Origin: Halobaculum limi
GTDB lineage: Archaea; Halobacteriota; Halobacteria; Halobacteriales; Haloferacaceae
Direction: 5' to 3'
Assembly: GCF_029490015.1 (NCBI RefSeq)
Contig: NZ_CP120468.1
Location: forward strand, 496,001 to 560,000
Length of the DNA stretch: 64,000 nucleotides
This document shows positions 28,352 through 36,847 of the stretch, piece after piece (position 1 is the first letter of the stretch; each line of letters begins with the position of its first letter). The notes under the pieces are model-generated. The model did no database searches and was not told the DNA's origin. It was given only the letters and a program-made list of their open reading frames with translations. The position numbers and the translations under genes were made by a program.

Positions 28352-30694
28352 ATGAAAGTCGCAGACGCCGTCCCGGAGTTCGCCGACGCGTTCGGATTCG
28401 AGGAGTTCAATCGGATGCAACGGGAGGCACTCCCAGCCATCCTCGACCGCGACGAGAACGTCGTCGCGGCCGCACCGACCGCCTCGGGCAAGACGGCGCT
28501 CGCGGAACTGGCGATCTGTGAGACGCTAAAGGAGGGCGGCACCGCCCTGTTCATTGCGCCGCTTCGCGCCCTGACCAACGAGAAGGAAGCCGAGTGGGAG
28601 CGCTTCGAGGAGTTGGGCTACTCAGTGTACGTCGTCACCGGCGAACGTGACCTCAACCCTCGCCGCGCGGAGCGAGCGGACATTCTCGTGATGACGCCCG
28701 AGAAGACCGACTCCGCGACCCGGAAACACGAGTCCGCACGCTACGGCTTCATTACCGACGTCGACTGCTGCGTCATCGACGAGGTCCACCTCCTCGACTC
28801 TGACAAGCGCGGGGCAGTGCTGGAGGTCACGGTCTCGCGTCTCCGCCGCATCTGTGATCCGCGCGTCGTCGCCCTCTCGGCGACGATGCCGAACGTCGAC
28901 GACGTGGCAGAGTGGCTCGACGCCCCGCCCGAGACGACCTTCGAGTTCGGCGACGAGTACCGGCCGGTCGACCTCGAGACGGGCGTGAAGACGTACACCC
29001 ACGGCGACAACTCCTTCGCCGACAAGTACCGCCGCCTGTACCGTGCGCTCGATTTAGCAGAGCCACACATCCGCGAGGAGGGACAGGCGCTCGTGTTCGT
29101 CTCCTCGCGACAGGACACCGTGATGGCCGCGAAGAAGGCCCGCGACGAGGTGGGCGAACGCGACCTCGAGATGGGCGCCCGCGGCGACTACGACTTCCAC
29201 AACGCCGCGAAGGAACTCGACAACGACACCCTCCGTCACTCCGTCGTCGACGGCGTTGCCTTCCACCACGCCGGCCTCTCGAAGAACGACAAGGACCGCG
29301 TGGAGCAGTGGTTCAAAGAGGGGAAGATCCAACTCCTCTTTTCCACCTCGACGCTCGCGTGGGGGGTGAACCTCCCCGCTCGCTGTGTCGTCATCCGCGA
29401 CACGAAACACCACGACCCGCTGGAAGGCGAGGTGGACATCAGCCCCCTCGACGTCCTCCAGATGCTCGGCCGCGCGGGTCGCCCCGGCTACGACGACGTC
29501 GGCTACGGCTGGGTCGTCTGCGACCGCGCGGACGCCGACAAGTACCGAAGCCTCCTGCGCGAGGGCAAAGAGATCGAGTCCCGCCTCGCGGAGGACATCG
29601 ACTCGCATCTCAACGCCGAAATCGCCCTCGGCACCATCTCCGGCCTCGACGACGTGATGGACTGGCTGGAGACCACCTTCTACTTCGTCCGCGCGGCGAC
29701 GAAACCCGAGGCGTACGACTTCGAGGGCGTCCGCGACCGCGTGCGTGAGACGCTGGAGTCGCTCGTCGACCGCGGCTTCGTCGAGACGGACGAACAGTTG
29801 GGCATCGAGGCAACGACGCTCGGTCGCCTCGCCTCGAAGTACTACCTCCGGATGGAGACGGCCCAGCGCTTCGCCGGTCTCGCCGACCGCGACACCATCG
29901 ACGAAGGGGCGGTCCTCCACGCCGTCGCCTCCGCTGCGGAGTTCGACTCTGCCTCTGCACGCTCCGCGGAGGCGGACGCCGTCGACCGCGTCCTCTCTGG
30001 TATCGACACCAGTCTGGAGGGTGGCAACCGGAAGGTGCTCGCTATCCTCCACGCCGCCGTCCGTGGGTCGACGCCCTCGGACCTGCGCGCTGACGCGTGG
30101 ATCATCCGGCAGAACGCGCTCCGCCTCCTCGCGGCCCTCCGGGAGTTCGCCGACGCGTTCGCCGGCGCGCGTGCGGCCAACCTCGTTCGCCGCGTCGAAG
30201 CGCGGGTCGACCACGGCGTCAAGCGCGAGGCAGTCGGCCTCACCGCCATCGAAGGCGTCGGCTCCGGCCGCGCAGAGTCGCTGTCTGCGGGGGGCCTCAC
30301 CACGCCGGCAGACGTCGTCGACGCCGGGAGCGAGCGACTCACCCGCGCGGGCCTCTCTGAGGGCGTCGCCGACCGCGTGCTCCGACAGGCGAAGGACCTG
30401 CCGAACGCCGTTGTCGAGTGGGGCGCGTTCCCCGACCACATCGCGACCGCAGAAAACGAGATGCTGGAGGTGACGGTTCGCAACGTCGGCGGCCCTGCCC
30501 GCGCGGGTATCCGCGTGACGGCCAACGACGTCGAGATGACCGAGAAGACGCTGTACTTCACCGACGAGACGACCGTTCCCGTCGGCGTGTTCGGCGCGCC
30601 CGGCGAAGACGAGATGCGCTACGAGGTGGAGGTCGTCTACCCCGAACTGCCGTTGCTCCCCGAGACGGACTCCCGCATCGTCCGCGTGGACTGA
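28352..30694 (+). CDS. Ski2-like superfamily 2 helicase with Sec63-like C-terminus (Brr2/Mer3-like)
   Basis: A 780-residue SF2 helicase. RecA domain 1 has the Q-like FNRMQREALPAI, Walker A AAPTASGKTALAEL (about residue 42), DEVH box IDEVHLLDS (about 143) and motif III LSATMPN. RecA domain 2 has [17 protein letters not shown] and the motif VI LQMLGRAGRPGYD (about 370). A winged-helix and helical-bundle region follows, then an HhH-like AIEGVGSGRAESL and a C-terminal beta domain (MLEVTVRNVGGPARAGIRVTANDVEM...LYFTDETTVPVGVF) resembling the Sec63/Brr2 end. It differs from Hel308 at 49386. Its last 58 bp overlap the HAD gene on the other strand. Confidence 0.9.
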   Translation: MKVADAVPEFADAFGFEEFNRMQREALPAILDRDENVVAAAPTASGKTALAELAICETLKEGGTALFIAPLRALTNEKEAEWERFEELGYSVYVVTGERDLNPRRAERADILVMTPEKTDSATRKHESARYGFITDVDCCVIDEVHLLDSDKRGAVLEVTVSRLRRICDPRVVALSATMPNVDDVAEWLDAPPETTFEFGDEYRPVDLETGVKTYTHGDNSFADKYRRLYRALDLAEPHIREEGQALVFVSSRQDTVMAAKKARDEVGERDLEMGARGDYDFHNAAKELDNDTLRHSVVDGVAFHHAGLSKNDKDRVEQWFKEGKIQLLFSTSTLAWGVNLPARCVVIRDTKHHDPLEGEVDISPLDVLQMLGRAGRPGYDDVGYGWVVCDRADADKYRSLLREGKEIESRLAEDIDSHLNAEIALGTISGLDDVMDWLETTFYFVRAATKPEAYDFEGVRDRVRETLESLVDRGFVETDEQLGIEATTLGRLASKYYLRMETAQRFAGLADRDTIDEGAVLHAVASAAEFDSASARSAEADAVDRVLSGIDTSLEGGNRKVLAILHAAVRGSTPSDLRADAWIIRQNALRLLAALREFADAFAGARAANLVRRVEARVDHGVKREAVGLTAIEGVGSGRAESLSAGGLTTPADVVDAGSERLTRAGLSEGVADRVLRQAKDLPNAVVEWGAFPDHIATAENEMLEVTVRNVGGPARAGIRVTANDVEMTEKTLYFTDETTVPVGVFGAPGEDEMRYEVEVVYPELPLLPETDSRIVRVD

Positions 30695-31470
30695 CGGACC
30701 GCGTCGTACAGCACCTCGGGATCGGTTCTGTCGACGACTTCGTCGGCCGCCGAGAGGTCGGTCTCTGCGTTGTGCGCGTCGCGGACGGCGATGGTGTACG
30801 CGCCCGACCGCGCCGCGCCGAGGACGCCGTTCGCGGAGTCTTCGATCACGACTGCGCGAGCAGGGACGCCGCCCAGATCTGCGATGGCGGCCTCGAACAG
30901 GCCCGGTTCGGGCTTCCCCGCGCCGTCGAACTCCTCGGCGGGCGCGATCAGGTCGAACGAGAGGTCGAAGCGGTCGAGGACGACATCGATCCAGTCGCGC
31001 GGCGACGACGACACCAGCGCCACGGGGACGCCCTCACGGCGGAGTTCCTCGACGAACGCACGAGCGCCGTTGAGGAGGTCGACTTGTTCCCCGTAGATGG
31101 TCTCGGCCGTCTCGTCGTACAGGTTCATGAATTCGGACTTACTCACTGTCGTCTCGTACTCGGCGTCAAGGTAGTCGTATATTTCGCCGTAGTACATCCC
31201 CGTCACCTCGTCCAGATCCGGGTGGTCACCGTCGAGGACGCGCGGCAGAATCTCCTCGCGTTCGGCCGCGTGCCAGTAGTCCTCGGAGTCGACGAGGACG
31301 CCGTCCATGTCGAAGCAGACGACGACGGGGGCAGAGCCGTCGCTCGCTTCCGCCTGTTCGGTTCCCGGCGCGGAGTCGGGGGTGTCGCTCGTGTCGGCAG
31401 CGTCGGTCGTCGACGGGGAGTCGGTGCCACCCGCCGCCTCGGCGTCGTCGCCGCCGGAGGATTCAGACAT
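30637..31470 (-). CDS. HAD-superfamily hydrolase (phosphoglycolate phosphatase/beta-PGM-like)
   Basis: A 277-residue protein with an acidic low-complexity N-terminus of about 55 residues, then a HAD core: motif I VVCFDMDGVLVDSEDYW (nucleophile Asp), the cap with MYYGEIYDYL, motif II VALVSSSPRDW, motif III GAGKPEPGLFEAAI and motif IV VVIEDSANGVLGA. This is the subfamily I arrangement of small phosphate-ester phosphatases and phosphomutases. The MSESSGGDD start at 31470 is preferred; further upstream the frame runs antisense through the next gene. The C-terminal 19 codons and the stop overlap the helicase gene on the opposite strand. Confidence 0.88.
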   Translation of the reverse strand: MSESSGGDDAEAAGGTDSPSTTDAADTSDTPDSAPGTEQAEASDGSAPVVVCFDMDGVLVDSEDYWHAAEREEILPRVLDGDHPDLDEVTGMYYGEIYDYLDAEYETTVSKSEFMNLYDETAETIYGEQVDLLNGARAFVEELRREGVPVALVSSSPRDWIDVVLDRFDLSFDLIAPAEEFDGAGKPEPGLFEAAIADLGGVPARAVVIEDSANGVLGAARSGAYTIAVRDAHNAETDLSAADEVVDRTDPEVLYDAVRQSTRTMRESVSGSNGSSG

Positions 31471-31545
31471 ACCCGAAGATTCCAGCGCGAAGGGATGGTC
31501 GTTGCGGCTACGAGGGTCCAAATACGAACCCGCACCAGCCGGCGT

Positions 31546-32328
31546 ATGCCGCCGACCGCAACCGTCCTCGCGGGCGACTGTACGACCGAGTTCATCCCGG
31601 CAACCGACGACCGCCGCGTCCACCGCGGGCGCGTCGTCGTCCTCGCGAAACCCGACCGCACGCTCCTCGTCCACGACCGCTCCGGCTACCAGCCCGTAGC
31701 GTGGCTCACCCGCGCCGACTCGCTGACCGTCGAGGCCGACGACGACGGCTTCGCGATCACCGCCCGCGACGGCGACCGGACGCTCTCGGTGCGTTCACAC
31801 GGCGCTGGCGAGACGGTCGAAGTTCCAATCTCCGCCGCAGGCACGCCGGTCGGTGAGTGCCCGGACTCCGACTGCGGCGCGGCGCTGGTCCGAACCGGCG
31901 GCGACGTGGTCTGTCTCGGCTGTGGCGATGCCTACGGCCTCCCGGCGGGCGCGTCCGTCCGCGACGACGCGACCTGCGAGGACTGCGGTCTCCCCGTGAT
32001 GGAGGTCGCCCGCGGCGAGCAGTTTCGGCTGTGTATCGACTACGCCTGCGACTCGCTGACCGACGCCGTCCGCGAGACGCTGGACCGCCGCTTCGACTGT
32101 CCCGACTGCGGGCGCGACCTCTGCGTGCGCGAACACCGCGGCCGGGCGTTCCTCGGCTGTGACGGCTATCCCGACTGCGAGACGGCCTTCTCGGTCCCCG
32201 CAGGCACGCTCGCGGTGACGTGTCTCTGCGGCCTCCCGCGGTTCGAGACGGCGACCGGCGTGCGCTGTCTCGACGGGACCTGCGAGCGCGAGCGAGAGAC
32301 CGGGACGGCGGGCGGCGACGGAACCTGA
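31546..32328 (+). CDS. NucS N-terminal-domain protein with four zinc ribbons
   Basis: A 260-residue fusion. The first about 105 residues resemble the N-terminal beta domain of the NucS/EndoMS mismatch endonuclease (RRVHRGRVVVLAKPDRTLLVHDRSGYQPVAWLTRADSLTVEADDDG). The RecB-like nuclease half is absent; in its place are four Cys4-type zinc ribbons like those at the C-terminus of type I topoisomerases (CPDSDCG..CLGCG, CEDCG..CIDYAC, CPDCGRDLC..CDGYPDC, CLCG..CLDGTC). A DNA-binding role is likely; nuclease activity is not expected. AAATACG about 28 bp upstream supports the ATG. It precedes endA-trpS. Confidence 0.8.
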   Translation: MPPTATVLAGDCTTEFIPATDDRRVHRGRVVVLAKPDRTLLVHDRSGYQPVAWLTRADSLTVEADDDGFAITARDGDRTLSVRSHGAGETVEVPISAAGTPVGECPDSDCGAALVRTGGDVVCLGCGDAYGLPAGASVRDDATCEDCGLPVMEVARGEQFRLCIDYACDSLTDAVRETLDRRFDCPDCGRDLCVREHRGRAFLGCDGYPDCETAFSVPAGTLAVTCLCGLPRFETATGVRCLDGTCERERETGTAGGDGT

Positions 32329-32397
32329 GGAACGCAGTTCTCGTTCGCCATCCGACCGCGTCACGGCGTGGCACAGTCAAGCACGCGACCACAGCCC

Positions 32398-32403
32398 ATA
32401 TAC
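32398..32403 (+). promoter_or_regulatory. TATA box of the endA-trpS transcript
   Basis: ATATAC begins 30 bp before the endA ATG at 32428. It supports a leaderless endA message and selects this ATG over an in-frame one 60 bp upstream. Confidence 0.55.
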
Positions 32404-32427
32404 GCGAACCGCGACCACTCACACCCG

Positions 32428-33468
32428 ATGAACGCGACACTCGACGGCGACGTCGTCCACGCCCGCGGCGACGCCCGCCAGCGGTTTCACGACGCCCGCG
32501 GCTACGGCCGGGCCGACGGCCCGGAGGTGACGCTGGCGCGAGTGGAGGCCGCACACCTCCTGTATCGCGGCGACCTCGACGCCGTCTCGGGGATGGAGTT
32601 CCGCGCGTTCCTGCGCGACTCCGTCGCCGCCGAACCCGGCTTCGCCACTCGCTTTCTCGTGTACGCCGACCTGCGCGAACGCGGCTTCTACCTCGCGCCT
32701 GCCCGCGAAGGATGGCCGGGAAGCGATGCCGCCGCGAGCGACGGGGACGCCGACATCCTCGTGTTCGAACGCGGCGAGAAGCCGGGTGGCCCCGTCGCCC
32801 ACCGCGTGCGCGTCGTCGGTGAGCGTGAACGCCTCACCCTCGCCGACCTGGGCGACGTGACACTCGCGGTCGTCGACGAGGAGAGCGAGGTGTCGTACTT
32901 CGGCTGCACGCCCGACGGCGGCTTCGAGGGCGCGACCGACTACGACCTCCCGGCCGGCGTGGAGGCGGACCTCCTCGACGACCGCGTCGTCTGCTGGTCG
33001 CCGCCGCCCGCGCTCTACGAGTCCGCCTTCTACGGCCAACCCGTCTCCGGCCGTGACGACGCCGACGTGGCGGCGCTGCAACTCTCGCTGGTCGAGGCCG
33101 CTGACCTCGCGGCCCGCGGCGCCATCGACGTGGCAGAGTCGACGGTCGTCGAACGCGGTCGCGAGGTAGAGGGCGAGCGGTTCGACCGCCGCCTCGCGGT
33201 GTACCGGGAACTCCGCGACCGCGACGTGGTGCCGAAGACGGGCTACAAGTTCGGCGCAGACTTCCGCACGTACGACGCCGTCGAGACCGTGTCGAACCTC
33301 CCGCACTCCGAGCGCCTGGTGCGCGTGGTTCCCCCGAACCACCGAGTCCATCCGCGGGAACTGGCGCTGGACGTGCGACTGGCCGGCGGCGTGCGGAAGC
33401 GAATGGTTTTTGCGCTCGCCGGAGACGACTCGAACGACTACCTGACGGTCGAGCGACTCACCCCATGA
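32428..33468 (+). CDS. endA: tRNA-splicing endonuclease (two-repeat form)
   Basis: A 346-residue EndA that cuts bulge-helix-bulge motifs in pre-tRNA and pre-rRNA. It consists of two similar halves. The N-terminal half (YGRADGPEVTLARVEAAHLLYRGDLDAV, ATRFLVYADLRERGFYLAP) lacks catalytic residues. The C-terminal half carries the triad: Tyr in GYKFGADFRTYD, His in SNLPHSERLVRVV, and Lys in GGVRKRMVFAL. This double-length chain works as a homodimer in Euryarchaeota. It overlaps trpS by four bases. Its likely substrates in this window are tRNA-Arg(UCU) and both rRNA processing stems. Confidence 0.96.
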   Translation: MNATLDGDVVHARGDARQRFHDARGYGRADGPEVTLARVEAAHLLYRGDLDAVSGMEFRAFLRDSVAAEPGFATRFLVYADLRERGFYLAPAREGWPGSDAAASDGDADILVFERGEKPGGPVAHRVRVVGERERLTLADLGDVTLAVVDEESEVSYFGCTPDGGFEGATDYDLPAGVEADLLDDRVVCWSPPPALYESAFYGQPVSGRDDADVAALQLSLVEAADLAARGAIDVAESTVVERGREVEGERFDRRLAVYRELRDRDVVPKTGYKFGADFRTYDAVETVSNLPHSERLVRVVPPNHRVHPRELALDVRLAGGVRKRMVFALAGDDSNDYLTVERLTP

Positions 33469-35072
33469 GCGACGACGACACCAGCCCCGACCGGGGCACC
33501 GACATCGACGAACAGACGGAGCGTGCGCGAACCGACGGCGGAACGGGCGTGGCGCTCGACCCGTGGGGCTCTGCGACCGTCGCGGACTACCGCGACCTCT
33601 TCGAGGAGTTCGGTATCGAGGAGTTCGAGGAGATTATCGACGAGGTTCCGAACCCTCACTACTTGATGCGCCGTGGCGTCATCTTCGGGCACCGCGACTA
33701 CGGCGCGGTCGCCCGAGCGCTCGCCAACGACGAACCTGCCGCCGCACTCTCGGGGTTTATGCCCACGGGCGACCCCCACATCGGGCACAAACTCGTCTTC
33801 GACGAACTGATCTACCACCAACAGCAGGGCGCGGACACCTACGGCCTCATCGCGGACTTGGAAGCCCACTCCGCCCGCGGGATGACGTGGGAGGAGATCG
33901 ACAAACACGCCCGCGACTACCTCCTCTCGCTGCTCGCACTCGGGTTCGACCCCGAGGAAGGCGAACTGTACCGGCAGTCGACGAATCGTCGACTGCAGGA
34001 TCTGGCTTTCGAGTTGGGGTCGAACGCCCGCTTCGCGGAGTTCCAGTCCATCTACGGCTTCGACGGGAGCACCTCGGTCTCGCACATGCAGTCGGTCGTC
34101 ACGCAGATGGCCGACATCCTCTATCCGCAACTGGACGAACCCAAGCCGACGGTCATCCCGGTTGGCCCCGACCAGGATCCGCACGTCCGCTTCGCCCGCG
34201 ACATCGCGGTGAAGACGCGCTACTTCAAGGTGACCGAGGCGTTCGCCAGTCCGGAGTTCGACGCCGCCGAACGCGTCCTCGTCCGGCGAGCGTACGACGA
34301 ACGCGACGAGTGGGCAGACGATCCCGAGCAGCCGCGGTGTGAGGACGCCGCCGCCTACCTCCACGCTGCCGAGGTGGACGAGGAATTCCGCGCGGCCCGT
34401 TCACATGCCGTCGAGAAGTTGGAGAACGCCGGAATGGAGCCGCTTCGCCCCCGGACGCGCTTCCTCGACCGCAACGCCGACGAGCAGGCGTTCGAGGCGC
34501 TCATCGAGGCGGTGCCCGGCGAGAAGCGCGTGTTCGACGCGCACATCGACTCCTTCGAGTTAGATCGAGGAGAGGCGGAAGAACTCGCTCGCGAGGTGGA
34601 AGTCGACAACGGTGGCTTCGGCTTCTACACGCCGTCGTCCATCTACCACCGCTTTATGACCGGCCTCACGGGCGGGAAGATGTCCTCCTCCATCGAAGCG
34701 AGTCACATCTCCCTGCTCGACGACCCCGAGGAGGGGTACGACAAGGTGAAGTCGGCGACGACCGGCGGCCGCGAGACGGCCGAGAAACAGCGCGAACTCG
34801 GCGGGAAGGCCGACGAGTGCCCCGTCTACGAACTGTACGCCTACCTGCTCGCGAACGACGACGACGGCCTCGCAGAGGAGGTGTACGAGGAGTGCGTCGG
34901 CGGCGAGCGTCTCTGTGGCGGTTGTAAGGAGCAGGCGGCGACGCTGATGCAGGAGTTCCTGAAAGAGCATCAAGAGCAGCGCGAGGAGGCGAAAGAACTG
35001 CTCTCGGAGTTAGATATCGACCTCGACGTCGACGCCTCGCGGCGGGGCGTCCCCGGCGACGAGGACGAGTAG
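33465..35072 (+). CDS. trpS: Tryptophanyl-tRNA synthetase
   Basis: A 535-residue class I synthetase charging tRNA-Trp. The HIGH-type motif is MPTGDPHIGHKLVFDEL (about residue 97), and the signature loop is GGKMSSSIEAS (about 405). The archaeal/eukaryal type is shown by PVGPDQDPHVRFARDIA and FYTPSSIYHRFMTGLTGG. An extra N-terminal acidic stretch of about 35 residues and a C-terminal coiled helix (QEFLKEHQEQREEAKELLSELDIDL) follow haloarchaeal style. Its ATG lies inside the endA stop (ATGA), so translation is coupled. In several haloarchaea tRNA-Trp contains an intron that EndA removes, which makes this pairing meaningful. Confidence 0.97.
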   Translation: MSDDDTSPDRGTDIDEQTERARTDGGTGVALDPWGSATVADYRDLFEEFGIEEFEEIIDEVPNPHYLMRRGVIFGHRDYGAVARALANDEPAAALSGFMPTGDPHIGHKLVFDELIYHQQQGADTYGLIADLEAHSARGMTWEEIDKHARDYLLSLLALGFDPEEGELYRQSTNRRLQDLAFELGSNARFAEFQSIYGFDGSTSVSHMQSVVTQMADILYPQLDEPKPTVIPVGPDQDPHVRFARDIAVKTRYFKVTEAFASPEFDAAERVLVRRAYDERDEWADDPEQPRCEDAAAYLHAAEVDEEFRAARSHAVEKLENAGMEPLRPRTRFLDRNADEQAFEALIEAVPGEKRVFDAHIDSFELDRGEAEELAREVEVDNGGFGFYTPSSIYHRFMTGLTGGKMSSSIEASHISLLDDPEEGYDKVKSATTGGRETAEKQRELGGKADECPVYELYAYLLANDDDGLAEEVYEECVGGERLCGGCKEQAATLMQEFLKEHQEQREEAKELLSELDIDLDVDASRRGVPGDEDE

Positions 35073-35162
35073 CGAGAGAGGACGAGCGAAGCGGGTGAGA
35101 CCACGGCTACTGGCGGCGAGAGATTCGTTCTGACCAGGCCAGAAGAACAGTGTCGGCCAACG

Positions 35163-35408
35163 TCACACGCCGAGATAGCGCCGCGTCCGCGGGAGCAACT
35201 GCCGGTAGCCGACGAGGTACACGCCCCAGAACAGCGCGAGCGCCCCGAGCACGAAGTCGACGACTGCGAAGTTCGTCTGTGCGGCGGCGAACGCTCTCAG
35301 CGCGTCGTACTCGAACACGACCCCGGCGACTGTCAGGAGAATCGACGCCGACGCGACGACGACGTACTCCGCGACCAGCCACGCGGTGTCGAACAACGAT
35401 GACTGCAT
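35163..35408 (-). CDS. Small membrane protein, function unknown
   Basis: An 81-residue protein with two membrane segments (about residues 8-30, LVAEYVVVASASILLTVAGVVFEY, and 45-65, FAVVDFVLGALALFWGVYLVGY) and a basic tail. The Met at 35408 is chosen because TATATG lies 26 nt upstream on the minus strand, the leaderless spacing; an upstream Met at 35429 would fall inside the promoter. No family recognised. Confidence 0.65.
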   Translation of the reverse strand: MQSSLFDTAWLVAEYVVVASASILLTVAGVVFEYDALRAFAAAQTNFAVVDFVLGALALFWGVYLVGYRQLLPRTRRYLGV

Positions 35409-35427
35409 ACTCAGGAGACGGTAGTTC

Positions 35428-35437
35428 ACATATAAGC
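35428..35437. promoter_or_regulatory. TATA element between divergent small membrane genes
   Basis: CATATAAGCG on the plus strand reads CGCTTATATG on the minus strand. It is positioned 26 nt before the 35408 start and about 55 bp before the 35488 start, so it could serve both divergent genes. Confidence 0.45.
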
Positions 35438-35487
35438 GACTTTCGCTATTCCGAAAAACAGATGCCGTCTGGTGTGAACGACCGAAT

Positions 35488-35718
35488 ATGAGCGGACGAT
35501 ACGGAGACCTCGACTATCCGAAACTGACGAAGACGAGCGTCGCGGGATTTCTCGCGCTGTTCGTCCTCACGGCAGGGATCAACGCGTGGCTGGCCATCTC
35601 CGGGACAGCCGTTCCCGCGTGGGAAGAGACGCTGCTCGTCGACGTGGAGATTCTCTCGGTGCTCGGAATCTTCTTGTCGGTGTTCGTGTTCGGCATCGCG
35701 CTACCGCTGACAGAGTAA
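35488..35718 (+). CDS. Small two-helix membrane protein, function unknown
   Basis: A 76-residue protein. A short polar N-terminus (MSGRYGDLDYPKLTKTS) leads into a first helix (VAGFLALFVLTAGINAWLAI) and, after SGTAVPAWEETLLVDVEIL, a second (SVLGIFLSVFVFGIALPL). The family is not recognised. It is divergent from the 81-residue membrane gene and convergent with the cyclodeaminase gene. Confidence 0.7.
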   Translation: MSGRYGDLDYPKLTKTSVAGFLALFVLTAGINAWLAISGTAVPAWEETLLVDVEILSVLGIFLSVFVFGIALPLTE

Positions 35719-35737
35719 CCGAGACTGCCGGCCGACC

Positions 35738-36715
35738 TCAGAACGCGACCCACTCCCCGTCTCCCTCATCGGCTTCGCGCCACAGGTAGTTCGCGGTCGC
35801 CGTGTCCAACACCGCCGAACCGACGCTGTCGACGACAAGTATCTCGTCGTCGCGTTCTCTGCCGGCGTCGCCCTCGAACACCACCGACAGCGGCGTGAGT
35901 CGCTCGGGGTCGACGTCGTTGTCGACGATATCTCCGATGCTCGCCACCTCCTCGGGAACGTCGGCGAACACCTGCCCCGCGCGGTCGAACGTCACTCGGT
36001 CGAGTTCGCACATCTCCGCCTCGTACGCGCCGACCGCGATTACGAGCGCTCCGTCCGCGAGGAGACCACCGGAGAACACGGGCGTCCCGCTGGTGGTCGC
36101 GGTGATGACCACGTCCGCATCGGTGACCGCAGATTCCGGCGAGTCGACCGCCTCGGCGTCGATACCCTCGTCGCGGAGGTCGGCCGCACAGCTCTCACGA
36201 GAGTCGGGCGTCGGCGAGTAAATCCGCGCCGACGCGACCCCGCGAGCGGCGTCGATAGCGCGGGTCTGCCACCGCGCCTGTTGGCCCGCCCCGATCACCG
36301 CGAGGTCGACCGAACTCGATCCGGCGGCGAGTTCCCGTGCCGCGAGACCGCCGATACAGCCAGTTCGAGCGTTCGTGATGCGTTCGCCTGCGAACAGCGC
36401 CAGCGGTTCGCCGGTCCCGGCGTCGGTGAGCACCACCTGCGCCTGCACTGTCGGGCGGTCGGTGTCGGCGTTTCCGGGGTGGACCGACGCGAGTTTCGTC
36501 GCGTAGGCGGGATCGCCGTGGACGTACGCCGGCATCGTCAGCCCCGTCCCCGCCGGGTCGCTCCGGCCGTCCAGTCCCGTCCCGACCGGGAAGTGTGGGC
36601 GGTCGGGACGCTCCACCTCGCCGCGTCCCTGCTTCAGAAACGCCGTCTCGACGACACCGAGGAGATCGTCGAGCGAGAGGAGTGCGGCGACAGCGTCGTC
36701 GTCGAAGACGTGCAT
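35738..36715 (-). CDS. Ornithine cyclodeaminase / mu-crystallin family protein
   Basis: A 325-residue NAD(P)-dependent protein of the ornithine cyclodeaminase, alanine dehydrogenase and ketimine reductase family. It has LTMPAYVHGDPAYATKLASVHPGN near the substrate lysine, ALFAGERITNARTGCIGGLAARELA, the nucleotide-binding VDLAVIGAGQQARWQTRAIDA, and DVVITATTSGTPVFSGGLL. The start MHVFDDDAVAALLSLDDLL at 36715 fits the family; the much longer open frame upstream runs antisense through the FAD gene. It is divergent from a FAD amine oxidase gene, so the pair probably degrades an amino acid such as proline, hydroxyproline or a D-amino acid. Confidence 0.9.
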   Translation of the reverse strand: MHVFDDDAVAALLSLDDLLGVVETAFLKQGRGEVERPDRPHFPVGTGLDGRSDPAGTGLTMPAYVHGDPAYATKLASVHPGNADTDRPTVQAQVVLTDAGTGEPLALFAGERITNARTGCIGGLAARELAAGSSSVDLAVIGAGQQARWQTRAIDAARGVASARIYSPTPDSRESCAADLRDEGIDAEAVDSPESAVTDADVVITATTSGTPVFSGGLLADGALVIAVGAYEAEMCELDRVTFDRAGQVFADVPEEVASIGDIVDNDVDPERLTPLSVVFEGDAGRERDDEILVVDSVGSAVLDTATANYLWREADEGDGEWVAF

Positions 36716-36821
36716 ACACGGAGGTCGGCGGCGTGGGACTTCGGTGTTTCCTCGTCGAGGTGGCCCCGGCGACTGGTCGAGCAACTGATCGAACCTCGAC
36801 CCCCGCCAGCGGCAACGCTCT

Positions 36822-36836
36822 TGTGAAGTGGTCACA
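36822..36836. promoter_or_regulatory. Perfect dyad between the cyclodeaminase and FAD oxidase genes
   Basis: TGTGA-AGTGG-TCACA is a perfect 5-5-5 palindrome ending 11 bp before the FAD oxidase ATG, within the 132-bp divergent intergenic region. Its size and place fit an operator for a regulator controlling the pair; this is inference. Confidence 0.45.
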
Positions 36837-36847
36837 TGGGTCGGCGT

